The notes under the pieces are model-generated. The model did not search any database, had not been told where the DNA came from, and worked only from the letters and a program-made list of their open reading frames with translations. A stretch of DNA of 12,019 bases. Source: Alphaproteobacteria bacterium (GTDB lineage Bacteria > Pseudomonadota > Alphaproteobacteria > Micropepsales > Micropepsaceae). Where the stretch lies: contig PKWC01000121.1 of the NCBI GenBank assembly GCA_003131925.1, positions 1-12,019 on the forward strand, read 5' to 3'. Made by a program: the position numbers and the translations under genes. Shown piece after piece: positions 1 to 10,000 of this stretch; the stretch's first letter is position 1, and every line of letters begins with the position of its first letter.

Positions 1-199
1 TCAGCGCGTCGACGGCGTCGCGCGGCGACATCGAAGCGAAGCGGTCGATGTCGGCCGGCGAGCCGCCGAAGCCGGCGCGGCGCAGCAGGTGCGCGGCGAG
101 GCGGCGGTTCCATGGGCCGGCGTACGGCAGCAGCGCGGCCGACGCATCGAGCGTCCCGGCCGGGCGGTAAGAGGCGGGGGCGGTCGTACTTGCAGCCAC
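1..199 (-). CDS. DUF1800 family protein, N-terminal fragment (3' end beyond left edge)
   Basis: The reverse strand reads open from a GTG at 199 to the left edge, giving 66 residues with strongly GC-biased third positions. From about residue 30 it reads WNRRLAAHLLRRAGFGGSP, followed by ADIDRFASMSPRDAVDAL. This is the N-terminal signature of DUF1800 proteins (HLLrRagFG, then a helix ending in aVd.L). Members are several hundred residues long, often sit beside a DUF1501 gene and are thought to be exported or envelope-associated; their biochemical role is unknown. The frame has a stop about 12 codons upstream of the GTG and no other usable start between, so the GTG is the likely start, although no clear ribosome binding site precedes it. 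The gene is divergent from the carboxylase operon, with a 77-bp spacer. The family call rests on a short segment. Confidence 0.68.
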   Translation of the reverse strand, partial: MAASTTAPASYRPAGTLDASAALLPYAGPWNRRLAAHLLRRAGFGGSPADIDRFASMSPRDAVDAL

Positions 200-276
200 G
201 ACGCAATGATAACGCGAAACGATCCCAACCCGCTCTCAGGGATGGATATTCTCACACGGGCTTAAAACGTAGCGCC

Positions 277-1884
277 GTGAGCCTGCTCGCCACCCGGGTC
301 GATAATCGCTCCGACGACTTCCAGCGTAACGCCGACGCGATGACCGCGCTCGCCGGCGACCTGCGCGAACACCTCGCGCGCGCGCGCATCGGCGGCGGGC
401 CGGTCGCAGTCGAGCGGCATCGCAAGCGCGGCAAGCTTACCGCGCGCGATCGCATCGATCGCCTCGTCGACCCCGGCACGCCGTTCCTCGAACTTTCGGC
501 ACTGGCCGCCAACGGGATGTACCGCGACGACGCGCCGGCGGCGGGGATCGTGACCGGCTTCGCGACGATCGTAGGGACCGACTGCATGGTTGTCGCGAAC
601 GACGCGACGGTCAAGGGCGGCACCTACTATCCGATGACGGTGAAGAAGCATCTGCGCGCCCAGGAGATCGCGCGCGAGAACCGGCTGCCCTGCGTCTATC
701 TCGTCGATTCCGGTGGCGCGAATCTTCCCAACCAGGCCGAGATTTTTCCCGACCGCGAGCATTTCGGACGCATCTTCTACAATCAGGCGAATTTATCGGC
801 TCTCGGCATTCCCCAGATCGCCGCCGTGATGGGCTCCTGCACGGCAGGCGGGGCTTACGTGCCGGCCATGTCCGACGAGACGATTATCGTTAAAGGTCAG
901 GGCACCATCTTCCTTGGCGGGCCGCCACTCGTGAAAGCTGCAACAGGCGAGATTGTGAGCGCGGAAGATCTGGGTGGAGCGGAGGTTCACGCACGCGTTT
1001 CAGGAGTGGCTGATCACTACGCCAACGATGACAGGCATGCGCTTGCCATCGTTCGCCGCATCGTCGCGAATCTGAACGCCACAAAATCACCCGATATTGC
1101 GTGCGCAGAACCGAAGCCGCCGCTCTACGATATCGCGGAGCTTGACGGGATCGTTCCGCAATCGCTGTCGATCCAGTACGACGTTCATGAGGTGATCGCC
1201 AGGCTGGTGGACGGTTCGGTTTTCGACGAATTCAAACGGTTTTACGCGCCGACCATCGTTACGGGTTTCGCCCATATCGAGGGAATGCCGGTCGGAATCG
1301 TGGCGAACAACGGCATTCTGTTTTCCGAATCCGCTCTCAAAACCGCGCATTTCATCGAGCTGTGCTGCCAGAGAAGGGTGCCGCTGCTTTTCCTGCAGAA
1401 CATCGCCGGCTTCATGGTCGGACGGAAATACGAGACGGGTGGAATCGCCAAGGACGGCGCGAAAATGGTCACCGCCGTCGCGTGCGCGGCGGTTCCGAAG
1501 ATTACGGTTCTGATCGGCGGCTCCTACGGCGCGGGAAATTACGGCATGTGCGGGCGCGCCTACTCCCCGCGGTTTCTCTTTTCGTGGCCGAACTCCCGCA
1601 TCTCGGTGATGGGGGGCGAGCAGGCCGCAAGCGTGCTCGCGACCGTCAAGCGTGACGGCATGGAATCGCGCGGTGAGAGCTGGAGTGCCGCGGACGAAGA
1701 CGCGTTCAAGGCGCCGATCCGCGCACGTTATGAGGAGGAGGGTAACCCCTATTATGCCACCGCGCGACTGTGGGACGACGGCATCATTGCGCCGGCCGAC
1801 ACGCGCAGGGTTCTGGCCTTGGCGCTTTCCGCCTGCCTCAACGCGCCGATTCCCGACAGCCGCTTCGGCGTTTTTCGGATGTAA
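277..1884 (+). CDS. mccB: Acyl-CoA carboxylase carboxyltransferase (beta) subunit, methylcrotonyl-CoA carboxylase type
   Basis: This is the carboxyltransferase subunit of a biotin-dependent acyl-CoA carboxylase. It transfers CO2 from carboxybiotin to the acyl-CoA, most likely 3-methylcrotonyl-CoA in leucine breakdown, in the cytoplasm. The 535 residues match the usual family length. Visible motifs are RHxxRGKLxxRDRIDRLVDPGTPF (about 47-70), GSCTAGGAY (186-194, acyl-CoA oxyanion region), QNIAGFMVG (374-382), GGSYGAGNYGMCGRAY (414-429) and MGGEQAA (445-451). The AGFMVG and YGMCGRAY forms are those of MCC or geranyl-CoA carboxylase rather than propionyl-CoA carboxylase. The frame is open from further upstream (ATG at 112), but the extra 55 residues are arginine-rich, overlap the divergent gene and have no family match, so the GTG at 277 is chosen. 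No strong ribosome binding site is visible. The biotin carboxylase subunit follows after 6 bp. Geranyl-CoA or another branched acyl-CoA remains a possible substrate. Confidence 0.9.
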   Translation: MSLLATRVDNRSDDFQRNADAMTALAGDLREHLARARIGGGPVAVERHRKRGKLTARDRIDRLVDPGTPFLELSALAANGMYRDDAPAAGIVTGFATIVGTDCMVVANDATVKGGTYYPMTVKKHLRAQEIARENRLPCVYLVDSGGANLPNQAEIFPDREHFGRIFYNQANLSALGIPQIAAVMGSCTAGGAYVPAMSDETIIVKGQGTIFLGGPPLVKAATGEIVSAEDLGGAEVHARVSGVADHYANDDRHALAIVRRIVANLNATKSPDIACAEPKPPLYDIAELDGIVPQSLSIQYDVHEVIARLVDGSVFDEFKRFYAPTIVTGFAHIEGMPVGIVANNGILFSESALKTAHFIELCCQRRVPLLFLQNIAGFMVGRKYETGGIAKDGAKMVTAVACAAVPKITVLIGGSYGAGNYGMCGRAYSPRFLFSWPNSRISVMGGEQAASVLATVKRDGMESRGESWSAADEDAFKAPIRARYEEEGNPYYATARLWDDGIIAPADTRRVLALALSACLNAPIPDSRFGVFRM

Positions 1885-1890
1885 CGCCGC

Positions 1891-3851
<1,961 letters not shown>

Positions 3852-3855
<4 letters not shown>

Positions 3856-4286
3856 CACTTCATCTCATCAAGCTTTGCGTGGGAGTCGAATCGCTCGAGG
3901 ACCTGGCGCGTTGGCAGATGGGCCGCGTGGCTGCAATTCGAAAAAGAAAGGGCAGGCCGGAACTCGTTCACGTGACCCGACAGACGCCGAAGCGTTCGCA
4001 GGAACTCCTCGACGGCGGCTCGCTCTATTGGGTCATCAAGGGCCAGATTGCCGCACGCCAAAGGTTTCTCGACATCAGGCCGGCGCGAAGCAAGGACGGT
4101 GTTCCCCGATGCGGCCTGGTCTACGAGCCGAAGCTTGTTCCCACCTTGCGGCGCGCCCATCGGCCATTTCAGGGCTGGCGCTACCTCGATCCGAAAGCAG
4201 CTCCCCCTGACGCCAGTACGTTGGCGGGCGCAAAGGGCTTGCCTCCACAATTGCGCGCGGAACTCGCGGAACTCGGCTTGCTGTAG
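3852..4286 (+). CDS. DUF1489 family protein
   Basis: This 144-residue protein opens MTLHLIKLCVGVESLEDL, the hallmark N-terminus of DUF1489, a small conserved family found almost only in Alphaproteobacteria. It continues with HVTRQTPKRSQELLDGGSLYWVIKG and then an RCGLVYEPKLVPT segment followed by RPFQGWRYL, all typical of the family. Function is unknown. There is no signal peptide or membrane segment, so it is probably cytoplasmic and basic in the middle. The start is fixed by the ATGA overlap with the mccA stop, which implies coupled translation. Its place in a carboxylase operon may be simple co-transcription; the sequence shows no domain that suggests a role in biotin or CoA chemistry. No clear intrinsic terminator follows it. 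Confidence 0.85.
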
Positions 4287-4298
4287 ACGGGGACCTGC

Positions 4299-4430
4299 AT
4301 GGGACAACGCGATTGGACGACTGTACCTCTGAATCAAGTCGGATTTTACAATTGCGTTCTGCAAGGCCGGCGCGAGCCCGCGATTATGCGCTGGGGTCTC
4401 ATGCCGTAATGGTCGAAGGACGACAGGGCC
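4299..4430 (+). pseudogene. SRAP (YedK/DUF159-like) gene relic
   Basis: One frame reads, from the ATG at 4299, a degenerate stretch leading into GRREPAIMRWGLMP, then a TAA at 4407, then WSKDDRA in the same frame. The pattern RxE.(x)MRWGL(I/V)P-x-W.KD is characteristic of SRAP proteins (SOS response-associated peptidases that crosslink to abasic sites in single-stranded DNA). The catalytic N-terminus (MCGR) and the rest of the domain are missing, and the stop replaces the residue between P and W. The match ends at 4430, where the tRNA fragment begins. I read this as a decayed remnant; the homology is short, so a chance resemblance is possible. Confidence 0.42.
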
Positions 4431-4480
4431 GGCGCACCGGAAGGGGTTCGAACCCCTGACCTCCAGATTCGTAGTCTGGC
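4430..4480 (-). pseudogene. 3' half of tRNA-Arg(ACG), likely attachment-site remnant
   Basis: On the minus strand there is a perfect 5-bp anticodon stem CCAGA/TCTGG around the loop CTACGAA (anticodon ACG), a variable region AGGTC, a T arm with GGTTCGAACC, and an acceptor strand CCGGTGC followed by discriminator G. The terminal triplet is CCG instead of CCA. The sequence before the anticodon stem does not form a D arm, does not contain the invariant D-loop bases, and does not complement the acceptor strand, so the tRNA is not complete. This extent (anticodon arm to 3' end) is what tyrosine recombinases typically duplicate when an element integrates into a tRNA gene. No integrase gene is present in the window. 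Confidence 0.75.
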
Positions 4481-4737
4481 GCGAAATCGAGGGTTTCTGC
4501 CGCCTCTTGTCCGTTCCTTTTGTAACATCCACGTTTAGGCCGGCTAGCCTCCACGGGCATGGCCGTGACCCTGGGCTGAGCCGCAACAGACATTCCGCGG
4601 TTGATGTTTCGCGCAGCGTGATCATCGGCGGGGCAACTCCGCGCATGATTTGAAAAACTAATTATGATCGCGATTGAATCAGTCTCCGACGTCTGTCATG
4701 ATCTGCTACTGTTGGCCATCACGCCGTGGGGGACTCG

Positions 4738-6054
4738 ATGCGTCGAACTCTCGTTGTTTCGTGGACACATCTGCTGCTCTGGGGGCTGGCGCTATCGCCG
4801 ATGTTATGCGGCAACGCCTGCGCCGCAGACTTTCGCACACTCTACAGCTTCGGCGCGGTCGCAGGAGGCCTGGATCCCACTGGCGGTCTGATCGCGGATG
4901 AGGCCGGCAAGTTCTATGGAACGACTACCGAAGGCGGCAATGGAACAGCTTGTGGCACTCAAGGCTGCGGCGTGGTGTTCAGGCTGAAACGGGATGGTTC
5001 TGAGAAGGTACTTTACAATTTCCAGGGTGGAAATGACGGCTGGTCGCCATCTGGGAGACTGCTCGCAGATGAGTCCGGAAACCTCTATGGAACGACGGAG
5101 TTCGGTGGTGGCAATACGTGCGGAATTTATGGCCAAGGCTGCGGCACGGTGTTCCGGGTTTCGCCAGATGGGACAGAGACGGTGCTATATGCCTTTATGG
5201 GCGGAAAGAACGACGGCGCAACCCCGCAAGCAGGTCTGATCGCTGATCAGGTAGGCAACCTTTACGGCACGACGTTGGCTGGCGGCGGAGGAACCTGCAC
5301 AAGCGTTTTCGGCGATGGCTGCGGCGCGGTCTTCGAACTTGCTCCGAGCGGCACCGAGACTTTGCTCCACGCCTTTACCGGGGGAACACGAGATGGCGCA
5401 AGCCCCTCGTCTGCACTCATAACTGATCAGGCAGGTAATCTGTACGGAGTGACAGACTACGGTGGCGGCCAAGGCTGTAGCGGCAACGGTTGCGGCACAG
5501 TGTTCAAGCTTGCGCCCGATGGCACGGAAACCGTGTTGCACGTTTTCACCGGCGGAAGAAAAGACGGCGAGTTCCCACAGGGCGCGTTGATCGCGAACCA
5601 GGCCGGAAATCTTTACGGGACGACAGTCGGAGGCGGACACGAAAACAGACGCTGTGGCGACCTTCGCTGCGGCACCGTGTTCAGGCTCGCTCCGGATGGG
5701 ACGCTGACGTTGCTGCACGCCTTCCAAGCAGGAAAATACGACGGCCAGTTTCCTGCAGGCGGTCTGGTCGAAGATATGGCTGGTAATTTTTACGGAACGA
5801 CGGAAGCAGGTGGTCATGGCCGCCATATCAGAAACGGGGGCGGCTGCTTTCCGTATCAGGGCTGCGGCACAATATTCGAGCTTGCGGCCGATGGCGCTGA
5901 AACGGTGCTGTACAGGCTGAAAACCACGGATGGACGTCTTCCAGTGGGTGGTTTGATAGCGGACAAAGCTGGCAATTGTTATGGCGTCACTGAATTGGGC
6001 GGAGGCAACGGCTGCGGTTACGGTTGCGGCACGGTCTTCAAATTGAAGCCCTAA
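4738..6054 (+). CDS. Secreted seven-repeat GloVer (TIGR03803) protein
   Basis: This is a 438-residue protein with an N-terminal signal peptide (MRRT, a hydrophobic stretch with LLLWGLALS, then ACAA before D31) followed by seven repeats of about 52-65 residues. Each repeat follows the pattern (T)ETVLYxFxGGxxDGxxPxxxLIxDxAGNLYGTTxxGG, then a cysteine-containing loop, then GCGTVFxLxPDG. This is the Gloeo_Verruco (TIGR03803, 'choice-of-anchor tandem repeat GloVer') repeat, whose function is unknown and which is probably a beta-propeller blade. Seven repeats would close a propeller. Every repeat carries a cysteine pair in the same loop. The start is the ATG at 4738, with GGGGGA four bases upstream; an in-frame GTG at 4726 would add four residues and lies at that site. 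There is no anchor domain or sorting signal after the last repeat, so the protein is predicted periplasmic or secreted. It appears monocistronic. Confidence 0.85.
   Translation: MRRTLVVSWTHLLLWGLALSPMLCGNACAADFRTLYSFGAVAGGLDPTGGLIADEAGKFYGTTTEGGNGTACGTQGCGVVFRLKRDGSEKVLYNFQGGNDGWSPSGRLLADESGNLYGTTEFGGGNTCGIYGQGCGTVFRVSPDGTETVLYAFMGGKNDGATPQAGLIADQVGNLYGTTLAGGGGTCTSVFGDGCGAVFELAPSGTETLLHAFTGGTRDGASPSSALITDQAGNLYGVTDYGGGQGCSGNGCGTVFKLAPDGTETVLHVFTGGRKDGEFPQGALIANQAGNLYGTTVGGGHENRRCGDLRCGTVFRLAPDGTLTLLHAFQAGKYDGQFPAGGLVEDMAGNFYGTTEAGGHGRHIRNGGGCFPYQGCGTIFELAADGAETVLYRLKTTDGRLPVGGLIADKAGNCYGVTELGGGNGCGYGCGTVFKLKP
4828..6051 (+). repeat. Seven tandem GloVer repeats within the secreted protein gene
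   Basis: The repeat units start at residues 31, 88, 146, 206, 263, 322 and 387 (bases 4828, 4999, 5174, 5354, 5525, 5702 and 5897). Shared segments are the AGNLYGTT core and the GCGTVF strand. The units are diverged at the DNA level, so the array looks old rather than recently expanded. Confidence 0.85.
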
Positions 6055-6095
6055 CCTGGCGCGCACCCCCACCTGTTTGGCACGCCATCCTGTGT

Positions 6096-6944
6096 CTACA
6101 CCGGCATGTTATCGATGAGCCTGGTCCCGCCGATTGTTGCTGCAGCGAGCACGCGCATGTTGCCGATGGGGCCGTCGAGCTGGGACAGTGTCGCCGCGTC
6201 ACGGATGGCGACATAGTCGACAGTATCAAAACCAGCTTCGAGCAGCGCGGCTTGGCCGGATCTTTCGCCTTCGGCGATCGAAACGCCCGACTGTATTTCC
6301 GTAGCTACTTGACCAAGCACGCGGTTCAGCTGTCCCGCGATGCGGCGTTCGTTCGTCCCAAAATATGCGTTGCGGGACGACAGGGCGAGGCCGTCGGATT
6401 CCCGAACGATCGGGGCGCTCAATATCTCGGTAGCGAGGCCGAGATCGAGAGCCAGCCGGCGAACGACGAGCAGCTGCTGGTAATCCTTTTCGCCAAAGAC
6501 GGCGATGTCCGGGGTCGCGGCAATCAGGAGCTTGGCGACAATCGTGGCCACGCCGGAAAAGAAATGGGGGCGGAATTCGGCCTCGAGCCCCCGCGCCGGT
6601 CCCGCGACTTCGATTCTGGTCGCAAAGCCGTGCGGGTAAAGCTCGCCCAAAGGCGGGGCAAACACGATGTCCGTCCCGCCAGCGCTCGCCAGCCTGGTAT
6701 AGTCCTCTTCGATATTCCGCGGATAGCGTTCGAAATCTTCGTGCGGTGCAAACTGAAACGGATTTACAAAAATGCTGACGACCACGCGATCCACGCGATT
6801 TCTTGCCAATGCAACAAGCGAAAGATGCCCGGCGTGCAAGGCGCCCATGGTTGGAACTAGGCCAATACGCTGGCCATTGCGCCGCCAATTTTCCGTCAGA
6901 GCCCGCAATTCGCCAACGCTCGTGATGGTCGTAGGGCTTTGCAT
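6096..6944 (-). CDS. panC: Pantothenate synthetase (pantoate--beta-alanine ligase)
   Basis: This 282-residue cytoplasmic enzyme joins pantoate and beta-alanine using ATP, the last step of pantothenate (vitamin B5) synthesis for coenzyme A. It is a nucleotidyltransferase of the HIGH superfamily. The visible motifs are PTMGALHAGH (31-40, the HxGH ATP site), SIFVNPFQF (57-65, pantoate/beta-alanine pocket), HFFSGVATIVAKL (127-139), VFGEKDYQQL (149-158) and the KMSKS-equivalent LSSRNAYF (188-195). Length is normal. The start ATG at 6944 is placed by the family's usual N-terminus; a strong ribosome binding site is not obvious. The gene converges on the GloVer gene (41-bp gap) and diverges from putA (71-bp spacer). 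panB and panD are not in the window, so panC stands alone here. Confidence 0.95.
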   Translation of the reverse strand: MQSPTTITSVGELRALTENWRRNGQRIGLVPTMGALHAGHLSLVALARNRVDRVVVSIFVNPFQFAPHEDFERYPRNIEEDYTRLASAGGTDIVFAPPLGELYPHGFATRIEVAGPARGLEAEFRPHFFSGVATIVAKLLIAATPDIAVFGEKDYQQLLVVRRLALDLGLATEILSAPIVRESDGLALSSRNAYFGTNERRIAGQLNRVLGQVATEIQSGVSIAEGERSGQAALLEAGFDTVDYVAIRDAATLSQLDGPIGNMRVLAAATIGGTRLIDNMPV

Positions 6945-7015
6945 GCCGCGAGATTAGCTTTTCTTCGGTCGGACGCGCTAGAAACGTCCGGGTATTTTCG
7001 GACCGTTCACTGCCA
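6945..7015. promoter_or_regulatory. Divergent panC/putA spacer with inverted repeat
   Basis: The 71-bp spacer must hold the start signals of both genes. It contains a 6-bp inverted repeat, CGGACG (6970-6975) and CGTCCG (6985-6990), separated by 9 bases, and a third related half-site CGGACCG at 6999-7005, just before the putA start. Such an arrangement could be an operator. I infer this only from symmetry and position; no known consensus is recognised. Confidence 0.35.
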
Positions 7016-10000
7016 ATGAGTCTTGCTGCATCGCGACAGGCCATCTCGCGGGCCTCGCTCGCCGACGAAGAGACGCTGTCAGACGATCTGATCGCGCGCG
7101 CCCGGCTTTCGCCAGGCGAACGCGCGGCAACCGAGGCGCTGGCTTCCGAACTCGTCCGGCGAATTCGCCAGGCGCGCGACAGGCGCAGCGCAGTGGATGC
7201 CTTTACCCAGGAATACGCGCTGTCGAGCGAGGAGGGCGTCGTGCTCATGTGCCTCGCGGAGTCGCTGCTGCGCGTTCCCGACGCCGCGACCGCGGACAGA
7301 CTCATCCGCGACAAGATAGGAAGCGGCGACTGGGGCAGCCATCTCAATCGATCGACATCCCTGTTCGTCAACGCATCGACATGGGCGCTGATGCTGAGCG
7401 GCCGCGTGGTTACGCTCGACGAAGCGGCAAAATGGGACTTCGCGGGTGTCTGGAAGCGGTTGATCACCCGATCCGGCGAACCCGTCATCCGCCAGGCGGT
7501 GACGTTCGCGATGAACATCCTCGGCCGCCAATTCGTGCTTGGCCGGACCATCGGCGAAGCCTTGCGCAATGCAAAGCCAAAGATGGACGAAGGCTATCGT
7601 TTTTCTTTCGACATGCTCGGTGAGGCCGCCTATACGCGCGACGACGCCGCGCGTTACTACAAAGCCTATGACGATGCACTCGGCGCCATCGCCGCTCACA
7701 GGCCGGATCTGCAATCCTCCATATTGGAGCGGCCGAGCATCTCGGTGAAATTGTCGGCGCTGCACCCCCGCTACGAATGGGTGAAGCATGCGCGGGTGAT
7801 GTCGGAACTCCTGCCAAGGCTCGTCACGCTAGCGACGAAAGCACGGGCCGCAAACCTCGCCGTGACCGTCGACGCGGAGGAATCCGAACGGCTCGACGTG
7901 ATGCTCGACGTCTTCGAAGCCATGGGTGACGCCGAGCCCCTGCGCGGCTGGAACGGGCTGGGCCTGGCGGTGCAAGCTTATCAGAAGCGCGCGCTTCCGG
8001 CGATCGCCTGGCTGGGCGAGCTGGCCTTGCGTCAAAGCCGCCGTATTCCGGTCCGCCTTGTGAAGGGCGCGTATTGGGACACCGAGATAAAGCGGGCGCA
8101 GGAACAGGGACTGGCTGACTACCCGGTATTCACGCGCAAGGCCGCGACCGATACGTCATATCTCGCCTGCGTGCGCGAGCTCTTTGCCCGGCAGGAGGCC
8201 GTTTTTCCACAATTTGCGACACACAACGCGCACACGCTTTCGGCGGTGCAGGTGTTGGCGGGGAGCAATCCGGATTTCGAATATCAGCGGCTGCACGGAA
8301 TGGGCGAGGCACTCTACGAATTGTATCGCGAGGTGAAGCAGTCGGGCCACACCGGTCCCGCCACCCGGATATACGCTCCGGTCGGCACGCATGAAGATCT
8401 GCTTGCCTATCTGGTGCGGCGGCTTCTCGAAAACGGAGCGAACACGTCGTTCGTCAACCGTCTCGCCGATGACGAGTCGTCCGTCGCCGAGATTATCGCC
8501 GATCCCGTCGAGCAGCTTGCCGCTTCAAGTCCGCGGCGCAGTTCGCGCATACCAAAACCGATCGACCTGCTGCCCGACCGCAGGAATTCGACGGGCTTTC
8601 TTTGGAGCGATCCGGAAATCAGCGGCCCGGTCATCGCCAGGATGAGCAAGGCGCTGGAGCCGCCGCAGCGTGCCGCGCCGCTCATTGGCGGGAAGGCGCG
8701 AAGCGGCGCTCCACGGGAAGTTCGAGATCCGGCCGATCGGCGCCGTGTGGTCGGCGAGGTCATCGAGGCCGCGGAAGCCGACGCGATCGACGCGCTCGCT
8801 CTCGGACACCGCGCGCAGGAAGCATGGGACAAGCGCGGCGGCGATGCGCGCGCCTCCATACTCGAGCAGGCGGCCGAGCTTTTCGAAGCCGAACGAGATC
8901 AATTGATGGCGCTTGCAGTGCGGGAGGGCGGCAAGACGTTGCCCAATGCATTGGGTGAAGTCCGCGAAACGGTTGACTACCTGCGCTACTACGCGGGGCG
9001 TGCGCGCGCGCTCTTCGAAAATCCGATCAAGCTGCCCGGACCCACGGGCGAGGAGAATGAGCTGACGATGCACGGCCGCGGCGTGTTTGCCTGCATCTCG
9101 CCGTGGAATTTTCCCCTTGCCATCTTTACCGGACAGGTGGCTGGCGCGCTCGCCGCCGGCAATGCGGTTCTTGCCAAACCGGCCGAACCGACTCCTCTGA
9201 TTGCCGCGGCTGCGGTCAAGCTCCTTCATCGCGCCGGCGTTCCGGAGGATGTGCTTCACTTCATTCCGGGCAAAGGCTCCCGCCTCGGCAGGGTTCTGTT
9301 CGCAGATGCTCGGCTCGCAGGAGTCGCCCTCACGGGCTCGACCGAAGCGGCCTGGGCAATCAATCGCGCCCTCGCTGCCCGGGACGGCCCGCTGGCGCAG
9401 CTGATTGCCGAAACCGGCGGCATGAACGCGATGATCGTCGATTCCACCGCTCTGCCCGAACAGGTCACGCGCGACGTGATCGCGTCAGCCTTCGACAGTG
9501 CCGGGCAGCGCTGCAGCGCTCTGCGCGTGTTGTTTGTGCAGGAAGATGTGGCCGACCGAATGCTGGAGTTGATTCTGGGCGCGATGGACGAGTTGAAGCT
9601 GGGCGATCCGTTTCTTCTGGACACCGACATCGGACCGGTGATCGACGAATCGGCACGAGAACCGCTGGAGGCGCACGCCCTGCGCACGACCCGCGAGGCA
9701 AAGCTGCTGCGCAAGCTGAAGCTTGGGCCCGAACACGAGCAGGGCGTTTTCTTCCCCCCGCACGTGTTCGAAATCGAATCCATCGCCGCGCTGAAGCGGG
9801 AAGTGTTCGGCCCGATTCTGCACGTGGTGCGCTATGCCGGCGAACGGCTGGGAGATGTTTGTGCGGCGATCAACGCGACCGGCTACGGATTGACCCTCGG
9901 CATTCATAGCCGGATCGAGGAAACGGCATCCTTTGTTCGCGCGCAGGTTCATGCGGGAAACACCTACGTCAATCGCAACCAGATCGGCGCCGTGGTGGGC

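Larger units (their letters stand above)
4287..4737. other. Non-coding scar region between operon and GloVer gene
   Basis: No intact gene is visible here. The left part (to about 4430) holds a relic of an SRAP-like gene, followed by the 3' half of a tRNA-Arg on the minus strand. The stretch 4481-4640 shows nothing I can identify on either strand. A short AT-rich patch lies around 4649-4673, close enough to the following gene to be part of its promoter region, but I could not fit a convincing -35/-10 pair. Confidence 0.6.

Noticed and set aside
112..276. N-terminal extension of the carboxyltransferase from an ATG at 112
   Set aside because: The added residues are arginine-rich and unlike the family, and they overlap the divergent DUF1800 gene. 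Starting at 277 gives the normal length.
4430..4520. Complete functional tRNA-Arg gene
   Set aside because: No D arm or 5' acceptor strand can be found before the anticodon stem.
6226..7569. Minus-strand open frame of 447 codons across panC and the putA start
   Set aside because: It overlaps two certain genes on both strands and its sequence is low-complexity Ser/Arg-rich.
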